Assembly (NCBI GenBank): GCA_916610825.1
Contig: OU744447.1
Coordinates: 880,146 to 944,145 of the forward strand
Direction: 5' to 3'
DNA from: Haliclystus octoradiatus
Lineage: Eukaryota; Cnidaria; Staurozoa; Stauromedusae; Haliclystidae
DNA length: 64,000 nucleotides
Under the pieces are notes generated by a model. That model saw only the letters and a list, made by a program, of their open reading frames with translations, was not told the DNA's origin and did not search any database. Both the position numbers and the translations under genes were made by a program. Positions 35,401-45,025 of the stretch are shown in pieces (the stretch's first letter is position 1; each line of letters opens with the position of its first letter).

Positions 35401-37151
35401 TGATGAAGAAAATATTGTTCAGGTATTTATGACAACTATTTTAAAATGCTTTCACAGTTCTGCTAAATTCACAAGTTTCCGCATTCGTTTAACCTCAAAT
35501 GTTGTCAAACAGTGGTTTTCATTTTCATTTTTCAATGCTATATAAGTTTGAATATAATGTATTTACATGCACTGAAAGGCAAACACAGTAGAGTCTTTTG
35601 GAATTTACTATATGTGCAACCTGCTCAATAAAATTTACAAAATTGTAACAAGTTAAAGTGATCTAGGCAATGTTTGAAAATGGATAAAGATTGGGAGGAT
35701 ATGACTTATAACAGAAGTGAGTTCTAAACATTTTGATATCATTTATCAGCCCCATTGTGGTGTGTGAGACCAGATGAGAAGAGGACTGGAGGTCAACAGA
35801 GACTGAGGAGAACATGGCTGATTAACACCTTATAGTACAGTGAACCTTTTTATAACAGCCAGCTACGAGAGGTAGATTAATTGACCACTATAGACAGGTG
35901 GCCTTCATATACAGGTTTGATTCAATAGAAAATACTGTTTCAGAAATTGCAAGAGTGACCACTATAGACAGGTGGCCGCTGTATAGAGGTGGCCGTAATA
36001 ACAGGTTTGACTGTATTGTATTCACTTGTACTTTATCTTTATCAAATCTTTATATATTCATAATCATTAAGAGTAGAAGCACACAACACCTGGCCTGCAA
36101 TTATCAGATTTAATTAGACACTGTTTGATTTGTGTTCATTTATTACCAAAGGATACCATTCAATTTTTAGAAAAGCCCTTAGGTCCCCTCACATCTGCAT
36201 GTTGTCATGGTAGACATGTCGTCATGGTTATCTGACAATATAAGCATCATCATACTGTTGTAGGTACAGGTCTTCAATTTGTTCTAGAAATTTCTGTTGC
36301 GTTTCCCTTTGCGACTGACCACACATAGAACACATTTAGTTAACACAGAATACTACTAGACACTATTTCAAGCTATTATTGGAATTAACAGTCATAATGT
36401 AAGCGTTACTGTTGATTTAGCTTTGTACTGTACTAGTTTATACTACATGGTTAGATGGCATTTAGTCATGACAAATGTGACACACCTCTATACCATATTA
36501 ATTTTAGCAGTAAAGTTAACGACATCGTCGATGTTAGCCTAACTGCATTAATGTATGTTACTAAGATATTATATTGTATTTATGAGTCAGTTATTACATC
36601 TTTCATTGCTAATACATAAAACTCAATCAAGAAATGCTGTGTTTTCACTTTTCATCAGCTCTTCAATAAGAATATCTTAGTGTACTGGTAACTCAGTGGC
36701 AGAGTGTCCGCACGATGTGCCGAAAGGCTGGGGCTCGATTCCTCATCAGTGCACACATATTTAGTGTAGTAATCATTTGTATATGCAAATTTGTCAATGT
36801 CGCCCAATAAACAAGCACTTGCGCTTACGGGGCAATTCTCAGTCATTGATTGACTGTAAAATGTCATATTATATTTATTATTGTATTAATATTGTATTAT
36901 TTTAAGCTTTGGGTTTTTTACTCTCTTTTTGATACGTTTGTTTCTAGGGTAATTGCGATTTCATCAATGAAATGGATAGTGAACAGAAGTATTATTCATT
37001 CCAAGTTGGTTCAAGAGTTACAGCTATATTTGAATCATTTGCTAAACTGCTAGCTCATCCTTTGCAAAGATGCCGTCAAAGTGATTCAAATTATAAATTG
37101 AAACGATCAGCTGCAAAAACAATTTTACCTCACGAAGCGACAACTTGTTAA
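26452..37151 (+). CDS. BABAM1: BRISC and BRCA1-A complex member 1 (MERIT40/NBA1)
   Basis: Scaffold subunit of the Lys63-specific deubiquitinase complexes BRCA1-A (nuclear, DNA damage) and BRISC (cytoplasmic), with a VWA-like fold. Exons: 26452-26458 (only ATGGAAG), 26579-26631, 27155-27219, 28547-28667, 29121-about 29257, about 33015-33062, 33188-33308, 35336-35422, 36948-37151. Diagnostic matches to human MERIT40 are '[13 protein letters not shown]', '[14 protein letters not shown]', '[14 protein letters not shown]', '[15 protein letters not shown]' and '[11 protein letters not shown]'. The model gives about 280 residues against 329 in human; the missing part is mainly the disordered N-terminus. 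The donor of exon 5 and the short exon 6 (encoding [15 protein letters not shown]) are the least certain parts. Introns are swollen by transposons. An AATAAA overlaps the end (TAATAAATAAA). Confidence 0.88.
27333..27742 (+). pseudogene. Phosphomannomutase (PMM1/PMM2) C-terminal fragment inside a BABAM1 intron
   Basis: About 128 codons without a stop match the C-terminal half of phosphomannomutase, which converts mannose-6-phosphate to mannose-1-phosphate. Landmarks are '[14 protein letters not shown]', '[18 protein letters not shown]', '[16 protein letters not shown]' and '[10 protein letters not shown]', ending in a stop after 'LFP'. The N-terminal half, including the DxDGT nucleophile motif, is absent from the surrounding sequence. 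The usual substrate-binding stretch between MLN and CSQ (SPIGR in other PMMs) is missing: MLN joins directly to CSQ. It lies on the same strand in the BABAM1 intron 27220-28546. Human PMM is split by introns in this region, so a retrocopy is likely. An AG acceptor-like site lies at 27358-27359. Confidence 0.75.
28746..28917. mobile_element. Pogo-like miniature element, family 1, copy a
   Basis: TA-flanked. It begins CAGTTAAACCTGTACATAAC and ends TATTTGACTG. Internally it carries the family's hallmark TTGACCACTATAGACAGGTG twice. Related copies lie at 35136, 35838, 55325 and 59070, with a partial one at 57497. It lies in a BABAM1 intron. Confidence 0.8.
29240..29488 (-). other. Unassigned 82-codon open frame in a BABAM1 intron
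   Basis: The reading starts [20 protein letters not shown] and includes '[19 protein letters not shown]' and '[20 protein letters not shown]'. Its composition is protein-like (Leu/Ala-rich helical, low in the Lys/Asn/Ile bias of random AT-rich frames). I do not recognise a family. It runs opposite to BABAM1 and just overlaps the uncertain end of exon 5. It may be a transposon or retrocopy fragment. Confidence 0.3.
29607..29842. mobile_element. Foldback miniature element with roughly 70-80-bp inverted arms
   Basis: The left arm CATAAGGATGGTGACTGAGT continues through GTTACTATAGTTTCACGCA. The right arm is its reverse complement and ends ACTCAGTCACCATCCTTATG, followed by TA; TA also precedes the left end. 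The arms are almost identical, which implies recent insertion. The loop has tandem TTCACGCAGTGTGC-like units. TA target sites suggest a Tc1/mariner-type miniature. It lies in a BABAM1 intron. Confidence 0.85.
30470..32850 (-). mobile_element. 5'-truncated LINE (Jockey/CR1-like) with reverse transcriptase
   Basis: A long frame at 30992-32833 (613 codons) begins with the end of an endonuclease-like domain ('CDHLSIQF'). It then carries all RT blocks in order: '[11 protein letters not shown]', '[17 protein letters not shown]', '[14 protein letters not shown]', motif A '[14 protein letters not shown]', motif B '[20 protein letters not shown]', motif C LFADDAKF and motif E '[14 protein letters not shown]'. 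A frameshift near 30990 separates it from the post-RT tail ('[18 protein letters not shown]', ending at 30470). The apurinic endonuclease is almost entirely missing, the usual result of 5' truncation. It is antisense to BABAM1, inside its intron. The long open frame suggests moderate age. Confidence 0.92.
33664..34130 (-). mobile_element. Short LINE tail remnant (minus strand)
   Basis: The minus strand shows a decayed RT motif E ('[13 protein letters not shown]', near 34010-34060) and then, after a frameshift, the post-RT tail ('[20 protein letters not shown]'). It is abutted head-to-head by a second LINE tail on the plus strand. It lies in a BABAM1 intron. Confidence 0.65.
34087..34990 (+). 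mobile_element. 5'-truncated LINE tail with TGATGA 3' microsatellite tail
   Basis: The plus strand carries the end of RT ('[20 protein letters not shown]', then motif E '[20 protein letters not shown]'), a frameshift near 34370, and an intact tail ('[20 protein letters not shown]', '[13 protein letters not shown]') ending at 34804. A 3' untranslated region follows and ends in GAATAAATGATGATGATGAT. Repeated 3' termini of this kind are typical of CR1/L2-group LINEs. It lies in a BABAM1 intron, sense orientation. Confidence 0.8.
35136..35312. mobile_element. Pogo-like miniature element, family 1, copy b
   Basis: It begins TA-CAGTGAAACCTGTATATAAC. Two internal AGACAGGTGGC-like units follow, and the end is decayed (GAGTTGACTTTA instead of GGTTTGACTGTA). 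It lies only about 25 bp upstream of the BABAM1 exon at 35336. Confidence 0.78.
35838..36013. mobile_element. Pogo-like miniature element, family 1, copy c
   Basis: TA-flanked on both sides; CAGTGAACC at the left and AACAGGTTTGACTG at the right are inverted repeats. The copy is about 176 bp and contains both internal TTGACCACTATAGACAGGTG-type units. It lies in a BABAM1 intron. Confidence 0.85.
36681..36900 (+). repeat. tRNA-derived SINE, complete copy
   Basis: The head is tRNA-like: A-box region TGGTAACTCAGTGGCAGAGT and B-box GGCTCGATTCC at the spacing of a tRNA promoter, so it could be transcribed by RNA polymerase III. The unrelated body contains CCCAATAAACAAGCACTTGC and GATTGACTGTAAAATGTCAT, and ends in an AT-rich ATT tail. 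Truncated relatives are at 5088 (+) and 9270 (-). The anticodon stem is degenerate, so it is not a functional tRNA gene. It lies in the last BABAM1 intron. Confidence 0.8.
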
Positions 37152-38552
37152 TAAATAAACATTTGAGCGTGGAACAATAAATTATTCATTACCCTTGTAC
37201 AGTAGAATATATTTCTAACTACACACATTTTCCTTGTTAAAAAGGCTGTGAATTGCAAATTGGTGTGACGAGCATTGTGCGTTGATACGATCCAGTGAAA
37301 ACGTGATATCCAGAAAGTCATTTTATCATATTTTACTTCAGTATTTATTTTAATAAATTGATTTGAATTTAGCTGGTTATATCATTTCATAGAAACAACA
37401 AGTTGTAAACTAGATATATCTTTAAAACGTGTAACATTATAATTTATTTTCTGACGGTTCTATTTTGTTTGTAAGCATGTGGATTGTGGATTTACAATAC
37501 ATATCTGCAACGTAAGGATCTGGCATAGCATTTCTTGAGCTGAGGGGATGTTTGAATCCCGTCCCTTTTTAACTACAAAAATGTGGATGGTTCTACAGAT
37601 GTTTGGAATAAGAAAAAAACTCTGAATTGAATTGCCCTGAATTGATACATAAAACTTTCTGAGAAAATCATTTTTCTTTGAAACTTGTCTAGTGATGTTT
37701 TGCCAAATTGTTGTTGAGTCAATTTTAACACTCCAACCTTCCAAAAAAACAGTCAATGTGTTCATGAAAGTTAAAGTATCCATTTCTCAACAACTTCTCT
37801 TTGAAAAAGTTCATGAAAATTGGGCTGTTGAATGTCCATGAACTGTTTTCAAGGTGTTCATGAACATTGCGTCAAAGTTGATAAAGTTCATGAACAGTTC
37901 AGAAGGTTCATTAACAACTTATGATAAAGTCAATGAAAACATGCCATTTAATGTTCATGAACTGTTTATGGACAGTTTGTCAAAGTTAGTAAAGTTCATG
38001 AACAGTTCATAAACTCAACAAATTTTTTCGTATGGTATATCAAAATTTCATGTACGTCAAATTAGCTGAATTTTAATGAACAAATTAAAACATTTCATGA
38101 AATCATCAATATTTTTGTAGGTTAATGATCTATTTGTGAGTGACAGTACAGTCGGAAAAGAATCATAATAATTTGACTGTCCTTGTATCTCTGCACGCCG
38201 GAGATCAGCGTTATACCACTAGAGCATCAATCCTTGTGCTATGCAGGAAGATTGCAGATTTTTCCTCTTATTCCTACAGTGACGCCAGTGAAGAGAAAAA
38301 TGAAGGAATAAAACTAAACGTAATGGTAGTCTATTAATATTACTTTATTCCTTCTTTTAATATTACATTTGATTTTATCAAGTAACTAGAATGGATTTCT
38401 GAGCTTGGCTCAACTAATTATGTTTACAAGGGTATGAAAATTACACAGCATCTCATTTTACAATATAGTATAAGATCTATTGGTGATATTTAACCATACA
38501 TTATAATACAGGTGAAATCAATTACAAACTCATTTTCAAAAATATAATCTTA
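37152..38552. other. Convergent spacer between BABAM1 and TRIM23 with GTTCATGAAC repeats
   Basis: It contains the BABAM1 polyadenylation signal (near 37151), a TTTATT near 38344 that reads AATAAA for TRIM23, and a repeat-rich block at 37790-38030 full of TTCATGAACTGTT and GTTCATGAACAGTT. A 107-codon minus-strand frame at 37460-37783 has no recognisable domain and touches the repeat block. Confidence 0.55.
37790..38030. repeat. GTTCATGAAC-rich palindromic repeat block
   Basis: About eight occurrences of TTCATGAAC or close variants in alternating orientation lie within 240 bp, for example AAGTTCATGAACAGTTCAGA and GTTCATGAACTGTTTATGGA. Similar blocks lie at 38915-39200 and 42415-42530. Weaker ones occur in VCP introns near 7440-7500 and 13640-13710. 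Confidence 0.75.
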
Positions 38553-41500
38553 TTACGTCTCAAATTCTGACATTAGTTGTCTGGCTAACCAATCTAGTCC
38601 TTCTTGTAGTCCTCGACCTGAATGAGCATCTGTTCCTAAAATATTCCAACTACGTCCGCAACATAACCTTGGTAGACCAAGTAACTCACACACCTGGTCA
38701 ATGTGTAATGCATTTGGTAGATCCTGTTGAGAATAAACAAACAATTATTAGATGATAAGTCTAATAAGTACCAACGATCATTTTTATCAGATATAATACA
38801 AGTTAGCTGGTTGGTTTGTTAGCAAAACATGTGTTCGTAGTTTTGATTTTGCGTTTGGTTTCTTCCTTATATAAGGGTTAAATATCCCGGGGTTATGGTC
38901 TTTTCAAAATCCCTGCGAAAAACAGTTCACAAACGTTATATGGCCAACTTTTTTCATGAGCATTCAAAAACAGTTCATGAAGATTGAGAAATTTAACGTT
39001 TATGAACTGTTCATGAACCCCTGAACTGTTTCCCACAGGGGACAAAGGATACACCACTAGGCTTGACTTCAAATTGGCAGTTCATGAACTATTTCTTACA
39101 TGTTCACGTAATGTTCAAGTGAATGTTGGCAAATTCAAGTTCATGAACTTCTGATCAACTGATTTCTCAACTATTCTGAAATGTTAATGAACAGTGAATG
39201 AACAGAGACATATATTTCTTGATGTTCTGTTTTCAATCAAAAACTAATTGCTTAATTAATTGATTAATTGCTTTTCTGAGTGTGATAAAGTGCTGAAGAA
39301 TTAATTGGAAAAAATATGGGATAAAAAATATTTCGTCACATTTATTTACACCTACTTTTGTTTTGTAATATATTCATACCTGTTTATTGGCAAGTACCAG
39401 TATCAGGGCATCTTGTAAGCGTTTCTCGGCAATAAGTTTAGCCAGTTCTTCTTTTGACTCTGCAAACCTTTCATGATTAGTACTATCAACCACAAAAATG
39501 ACAGCTGCAAAATATGAAACCAAAATTGTTCAATTGAAATTCCATGATTGTAACTTGGCATTGTCAACATATAAACTATCTTCTATGTAAATGCAATGAA
39601 AATCGTATCCAATATTGATTCAATGCATATTTGGATTAACACATACATGATATGACAATTATGATATGACATACCTTGAGTGTTAAGGTAATAATGCCGC
39701 CAGAGTGGGCGTAATTTTTGCACTCCTCCAACATCCCAAATTGTAAATTTCAATGCCTTATGTTCAACAGTTTCAACATTGAACCCTGAAATCAAACATA
39801 GAAATGGCTGACTTAATTGTAGATGCTGTATGTAGATATATTGTAATTCTACAATTCAAATATTATGTTTGATAACCGACTAATTAAGAAAACAGAGGAA
39901 ACTAGACCACATACACATGCAGACTTTCGCACTTATAGGTACTGTATGATCATTTTCTAATATAGTACAAGGTGAAATTTTATTTGGATTTGAATGTATC
40001 TTACCAATGGTTGTTATTGGTGAAACAAATTCATTCTGTTTCAATTTGAATAGAATCGATGTTTTACCAGCGTTGTCAAGACCCAATGCCACAACCCTCA
40101 TTTCTAATTTAGGGCCAATATGAACGCGATTATCTTTTGTGAATGTGATAGGGATTGTTGCATCGTCACGGAATAGCTCAACCATGCACGAGAATTCGCG
40201 TTGTTTCTGCTCAACTTTATCAAGAAGATCTAGAATATTCTTTCTGGCTTTAATGACCTACAATGTTCAAACGTAAACACAACTCAAAACTGGTGAAATT
40301 TTATTTAAAAAAATTATATTGAAATTTTTTCTTCAACATTTAGGGAGAAAACCCTGGATGGCCAAATGCACATATTTTCTTTTGAGCTCCGGTCAAATTA
40401 CATTATATTTTCCCCAACGATGTTGGCGTTTTTTCATCAACATCATGGAAGTGGTTCAATGAAGCTTTTATTTTATTTCCGTGAGTATCGGTGAAATCGA
40501 TTTTATTTAAATTCACGACATGTTGTCGTTGGATTATCATTTATTATGCAAATCGGGTAAGCTTGTGGCTCTTTTCACCAAAAGTGCTTCTACCAGGAAC
40601 CTAAGACCCTGCAGGCCGAGGTCCAACACGCTAGTGTTGGTACACTAACACACCAACAGGGGTTGGTGTGACTATTCAAGCCCAATCTTGAATCCAAATA
40701 CCTCATTGTTGACCAATCAGAAAAAGGCTCATATTTTCTGCAATTTGACTGATGTAGACAAAAATAAATAGCTTTTTGGCCACTTCACCAACTCCTTGCC
40801 AACTACGTTAAGAACAAGTGAATATTCTTGATATTGGCAAAAAATTTTAATGTCTTTAAAGTAAATTTCAACACACAACAACTGAACAGATTTCATTGAT
40901 GTTGGCGAAATAGGAGGCCAGGGTTTTACATCGTAACTCATATGCATGGCAAATATTTGCATCAACATTTCAAGGGAAGGAAATTGAGCAGGAAAGTTGA
41001 GCATAGATTTTGAATATCTGTTCAAATTTCAACGACGATTGAAAAATTAATAATATTCAGTTATAAATAGGGCTTAGTGTCATATTACAAGAAGCTTCAG
41101 AGTTGCAGTTAGTCACAATAGAACATATTTTAATTATTTTTTTCCAAGAAAAAACATATTTCTTTGAGGAATTTATTGGTTTACTGTCTGCTTACATCTG
41201 CATCACTCTGTTGAGTTGCTGATTCACATTCGCGACACGCAGTTGATACCTGGTAAAGAAAAACTATTGGAGTGAAATCATCAAATCATCAAAAATGGTA
41301 CATATACATTTTTCAATTTTTCAAATCTCTAACAACATAAGTAGTAAATGAGACAGTATTGCCCTACGGAAGGCGCCTGTACTATTCTTCTATTTCTAGA
41401 GGAGTAGCACTTTTCGCTAAGAGCAGTGATTGTTAATAATCTCTACTGATCTCAGTTGCGACCCTGCATATCGATTTCAACAGATTTCGTGACAGATGGG

Positions 41501-44500
41501 TCTCAATTGTCAATGCGCAATGATGAGCCGCAGCTGCTCTAAATGAAATTCTCTCAGGACCATTCCGCCCGCCATCAGAAGATGGTACATTACTCATTTG
41601 ATGTAAAGGTAAAGTCAAGGTAAAGTCAAGGTAAAGTCAAAATAAAGTCAAGATAAAGTCAAGGAGTCAAGATAAATCCAAGGTAAAGTCAAGGTAAAGT
41701 CAAGATAAAGCCAAGGTAAAGTCAAGATAAAGTCAAGGTAAAGTCAAGGTAACGTCAAGGTAAAGTCAAGGTAAAGTCAAGGTAAAGTCAAGGTAAAGTC
41801 AAGATGAAGTCAAGATAAAGTCAAGGAAAAGTCAAGGTAAAGTCAAGGTAAAGTCAAGGTAAAGTCAAGGTAAAATCAAGGTAACGTCAAGGTAAAGTCA
41901 AGGTAAAGTCAAGGTAAAGTCAATGTAAAGTCAAGATAAAGTCAAGGTAAAGTCAATGTAAAGTCAAGATAAAGTCAAGGTAAAGTCAAGGTAAAGTTAA
42001 AATAAAGTCAAGATAAAGTCAAGGAGTCAATATAAAGCCAAGGTAACGTCAAGGTAAAGTCAAGGTAAAGTCAAGATAAAGTCAAAGTCAAGGTAAAGTC
42101 AAGGTAAAGTCAAGATGAAGTCAAGATAAAGTCAAGGAAAAGTCAAGATGAAGTCAAGATGAAGTCAAGATAAAGTCAAGGAAAAGTCAAGGTAAAGTCA
42201 AGATGAAGTCAAGATGAAGTCAAGATAAAGTCAAGGAAAAGTCAAGGTAAAGTCAAGGTAAAGTCAAGATAAAGTCAAGGTAAAGTCAAGGTAACGTCAA
42301 GGTAAAGTCAAGGTAAAGTCAAGGCAAAATCAAGGCTGAGTTGCCCTTCGGAGGATTTGAACCACAGTCAATCATATACAACCAACTCCCCTTCTACTAA
42401 CAGGACAAAGAGTAGTGTGTTCATGAAAGCGAATAGGCATTTTTATGAACAGTTCAAAACAATTGGTCCATGTAAGTTTCATAAACAGTTCATGAACAGC
42501 TTACAAAAAATTCAAGAACGTTAAATTACCTGTTTTTATAGGGGTAGGTAATTACCTGATGCATTAGAATAGTTACATCTTCTTGATGCTGACGAAGGAA
42601 ACATAATTTCTCACGAATATGATTATCAACAACAGATAATCCAGCCTCTTCTTGTCTATCGATTGTTTCTCGCAAATCATTAAAATAAAACTGCACTTGA
42701 TTTCTGACAGTTTCTGCTGAACCACACGCTTGCATTGTTGTTATTACTTCTCCGTTGTCATTTCTTTGAATGATATTACTACCTGATATAGAAACAACAA
42801 AAGCGCCAATCAAATGACAATTCAAACCCATAATTCTCTACCATAACAATTGATCTTATTTGATATAATTACCAAATAAGCATATTATATTGAATATTTT
42901 TAGTTTATTTCAAGATATTCTTCGTTTGAGGTTGAGCTCATTCTGAATAACTATCAGATCACAGAGCATTGAAAAGTGAATTCAAGGAACATAATGGAGG
43001 TATCCATGGAACTAGGTTTCCTGAAGGCTCATCAAAATTCATTTATTTCCCTTCAAATTAAAGAAAAAAAAAGATTATATGGAACCCCTCAGGCAAACAG
43101 TTTTCCTGAATTGAAAATCCTATTTCTGGAAGTAGAAAAAAATTTCCGGGCCATGTCCATGGCTACTAATCACTAATAGTTGTATGGCACTATACTGTAT
43201 TGCATTAGCATATGCTTATGTGCGTAATATATCTGCAGATTTGCTTCTAATTTTCACAACAAAATTACTTTAAAACTAGGAGTTACAAACTGTAATCATG
43301 CTGCAAGCAGTCACACAGTTTACCTTCAATCTTTTCAATGACAACAGCTAGCCGTGATGCAAATTCCAAAATCTTAGTTGAGAAGATACTCGTGTGTTGT
43401 ATAGCCTTCGTCACTGATGATCTAACATGTTCAGCGTCATATGCTAATAACACATGTTTGTGACCTTGATGTTGCCCATAATCTTTACATATATAACACA
43501 TCAACGTGTCATTTAAACAAGTTTCTTCTAAACACGCAAATTCAAGGACGTGACTTGGATGTAAAGGACAGCATGGATTAATGAAAGGTTTTTCTGACAA
43601 TGGGACATGTTTATGCTTTGATAGAGTTCTACAAGAATGCGTAGCTGTAAAACAATGATCACATAAATTCGTATTACAGACAGTACAATATGTAGTGGCG
43701 GTATGTGATGTATCTTCGTCACAGTTAATTGAAGCTGATTTGTTGACGGTTTTGTCGTAACGAACATCAACTTTCTTTGCATGTAATCTTTCTAGAAGCT
43801 CCAAAAGGGAAAAGTTTTTCATAAGACCCCATATTCCAGAATCACCAAGTTGAGTTGGTTGTCGATCAAATGGGCATGAAAGGATGATGCCATTGACTGG
43901 AAGTCGTGTGAGACAATCATGGCATACAGAATGGCCGCATGATAATAATCTTGGAACTTTGTTGCCTTGGAGAGTAAAGAGGTCCTCACATATCCGGCAT
44001 TCAATCCCCTAAAGACATGTAGAAGAGTAGTGTCACTGTTAGTAAAATATGGTTATTTCGATCAGATCTCGCGGGAGGATTTATCCTACTCTGCATACTG
44101 GAGTCACAAAGCCACAATATGAACCTTACTTACAATCAAGATCATTTTGTGAGATTGAGTGATATTTAGGTCTCAGGAGTTGAATACATATTTAGCAGAA
44201 ATTTTATGGTATGTTTACGAAAATGGACACTTTTGGAACATAACATGCCATGTCTACTCTACGCTAGATATGTCATGGCTAATGTCTATTAAGAAATTAA
44301 ACCCCAAGAGAAAGGATGCGTCATTGTCATGCAAAGTGAAGACTTTGGGTTGGTGTTGCTGCCATACGAAGAAGTGCACGATTAAAGTTTACTGCTAGCC
44401 AGCCAAGAAACGCTTCGTTTTCTGGCTCTCTCCAGTCACACCAACCCAAAGTCTTACAGGCTACTATATTATTATCTCAGATTATGTTACGTGATTATTC

Positions 44501-44602
44501 TTTTCAAACTTTCAATCATGTCAATTTGTCAGACACATACATACTTACATTATTTCGGTCCAAAGAGCATTCTGCCTCACCGCCAGCGCCAGACATTGCC
44601 AT
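38553..44602 (-). CDS. TRIM23: E3 ubiquitin ligase TRIM23 (ARD1), with C-terminal ARF GTPase domain
   Basis: RING-type E3 ligase fused to an ADP-ribosylation-factor GTPase; in vertebrates it acts in innate immune and autophagy signalling. Coding exons 5'-3': 44602-44549, 44008-43324, 42782-42556, 41249-41196, 40257-40005, 39785-39675, 39504-39380, 38723-38553. All have GT-AG borders and sum to 1680 nt (559 residues; human 574). Visible are RING cysteines/histidine (CRIC...CGHSVCHDC...CPFD, residues about 22-65), two B-boxes (CDED...CTVC...CDHC and CPLHPSH...CYIC...HQGHKH), a coiled coil ('[18 protein letters not shown]'), and the ARF domain with P-loop GLDNAGKTS (about residue 398), WDVGG and NKQ-D. 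The start [14 protein letters not shown] is followed by a good GTAAGT donor. The promoter is shared head-to-head with the PAIP1-like gene. Confidence 0.96.
38915..39200. repeat. GTTCATGAAC-rich repeat block in a TRIM23 intron
   Basis: Many TTCATGAAC-type units occur (ACAGTTCATGAAGATTGAG, GTTCATGAACCCCTGAACTG, CAAGTTCATGAACTTCTGAT), as in the block at 37790-38030. It lies between TRIM23 exons 7 and 8. Confidence 0.7.
41380..41580 (+). repeat. Dispersed repeat copy (AGAGGAGTAGCACTTTTCGC family)
   Basis: TTCTATTTCTAGAGGAGTAG through TTTTCGCTAAGAGCA and TCTCAATTGTCAATGCGCAA matches the reverse complement of 60240-60500. It lies in a TRIM23 intron immediately before the minisatellite. A further fragment (AAGGCCCATTATTCCGCTAC) is at about 27052-27071. 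Confidence 0.7.
41606..42335. repeat. 11-bp minisatellite (AAAGTCAAGGT)n in a TRIM23 intron
   Basis: About 66 units span 730 bp, mostly AAAGTCAAGGT, with variants AAAGTCAAGAT, GAAGTCAAGAT and AACGTCAAGGT. Higher-order patterns (recurring AAAGTCAAGGAAAAGTCAAG and GAAGTCAAGATGAAGTCAAG blocks) show stepwise amplification. It lies between the TRIM23 exons at 41249 and 42556. Confidence 0.98.
42415..42535. repeat. GTTCATGAAC-type repeat fragment
   Basis: TGTTCATGAAAGCGAATAGG and AACAGTTCATGAACAGCTTA resemble the blocks at 37790 and 38915. It sits beside TRIM23 exon 3. Confidence 0.55.
44336..44458. repeat. Inverted repeat with 20-bp arms in TRIM23 intron 1
   Basis: GTGAAGACTTTGGGTTGGTG at the left and CACCAACCCAAAGTCTTAC at the right can pair across a loop of about 80 bp. 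This could be a miniature foldback element or its remnant. The rest of the intron (44009-44548) shows nothing else I can name. Confidence 0.6.
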
Positions 44603-45025
44603 TGAACTTACCCCCAGCCCAACAGCATCAGGAAGTAATTAAATTCACGATCATTATAGTCTATGACATGCGATTAACATTTGAGCTTTTGAGGTCCCTT
44701 GCTTTGATCAATAAACAAAAATAAACAAGATTGTAAACGATTTAATACCAAACAAAAACAAACCCGTATTCTTTTCGCAAAATGCCAACACACAGCCAAA
44801 ACCGCTAAAACTACATGGCCCTTACGTTTGATATTGAAACTCATCTCAAGTGAACTGAGGACTAGTGAACATGTCTATATAAACAAAAGCAGTCATTATT
44901 ATTCAGTCTCGACTTATATCTCGTAAACGAGAGTGAATTCTTGTCAGACGCAGAACTTTTTGTTACATTCTCATGAAAAGAACGTTTATTTATCGATTTA
45001 AATCCATTAATTCAGCGAATAATCC
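44603..45025. promoter_or_regulatory. Bidirectional promoter region of TRIM23 (-) and the PAIP1-like gene (+), first copy
   Basis: Only 423 bp separate the two start codons, which face away from each other. On the plus strand TATATAAA (44876-44883) lies 29 bp before the A of an initiator-like TCAGTCT (44903-44909), a standard TATA-to-Inr distance, giving a predicted start near 44905 and a 5' leader of about 120 nt. For TRIM23 I see no clear TATA. The same block is repeated at 47280-47702 (TATA at 47553, Inr at 47580). Confidence 0.65.

Noticed and set aside
36681-36752. Functional tRNA gene
   Set aside because: A and B boxes are present, but the cloverleaf stems do not pair properly and a SINE body follows directly.
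37460-37783. 107-codon minus-strand frame between BABAM1 and TRIM23
   Set aside because: It has no domain, homologue or splice context I can name and adjoins a repeat block. It is probably accidental.
41606-42335. CRISPR-like array
   Set aside because: The units are contiguous 11-bp repeats without unique spacers, in a eukaryotic intron: a minisatellite.
44581-44602. TRIM23 first exon ending at the GTGAGG after GGCGCTGGCG
   Set aside because: That donor puts exon 2 out of frame (immediate stop). The next donor, AAT|GTAAGT at 44548, keeps the frame and gives 559 residues.
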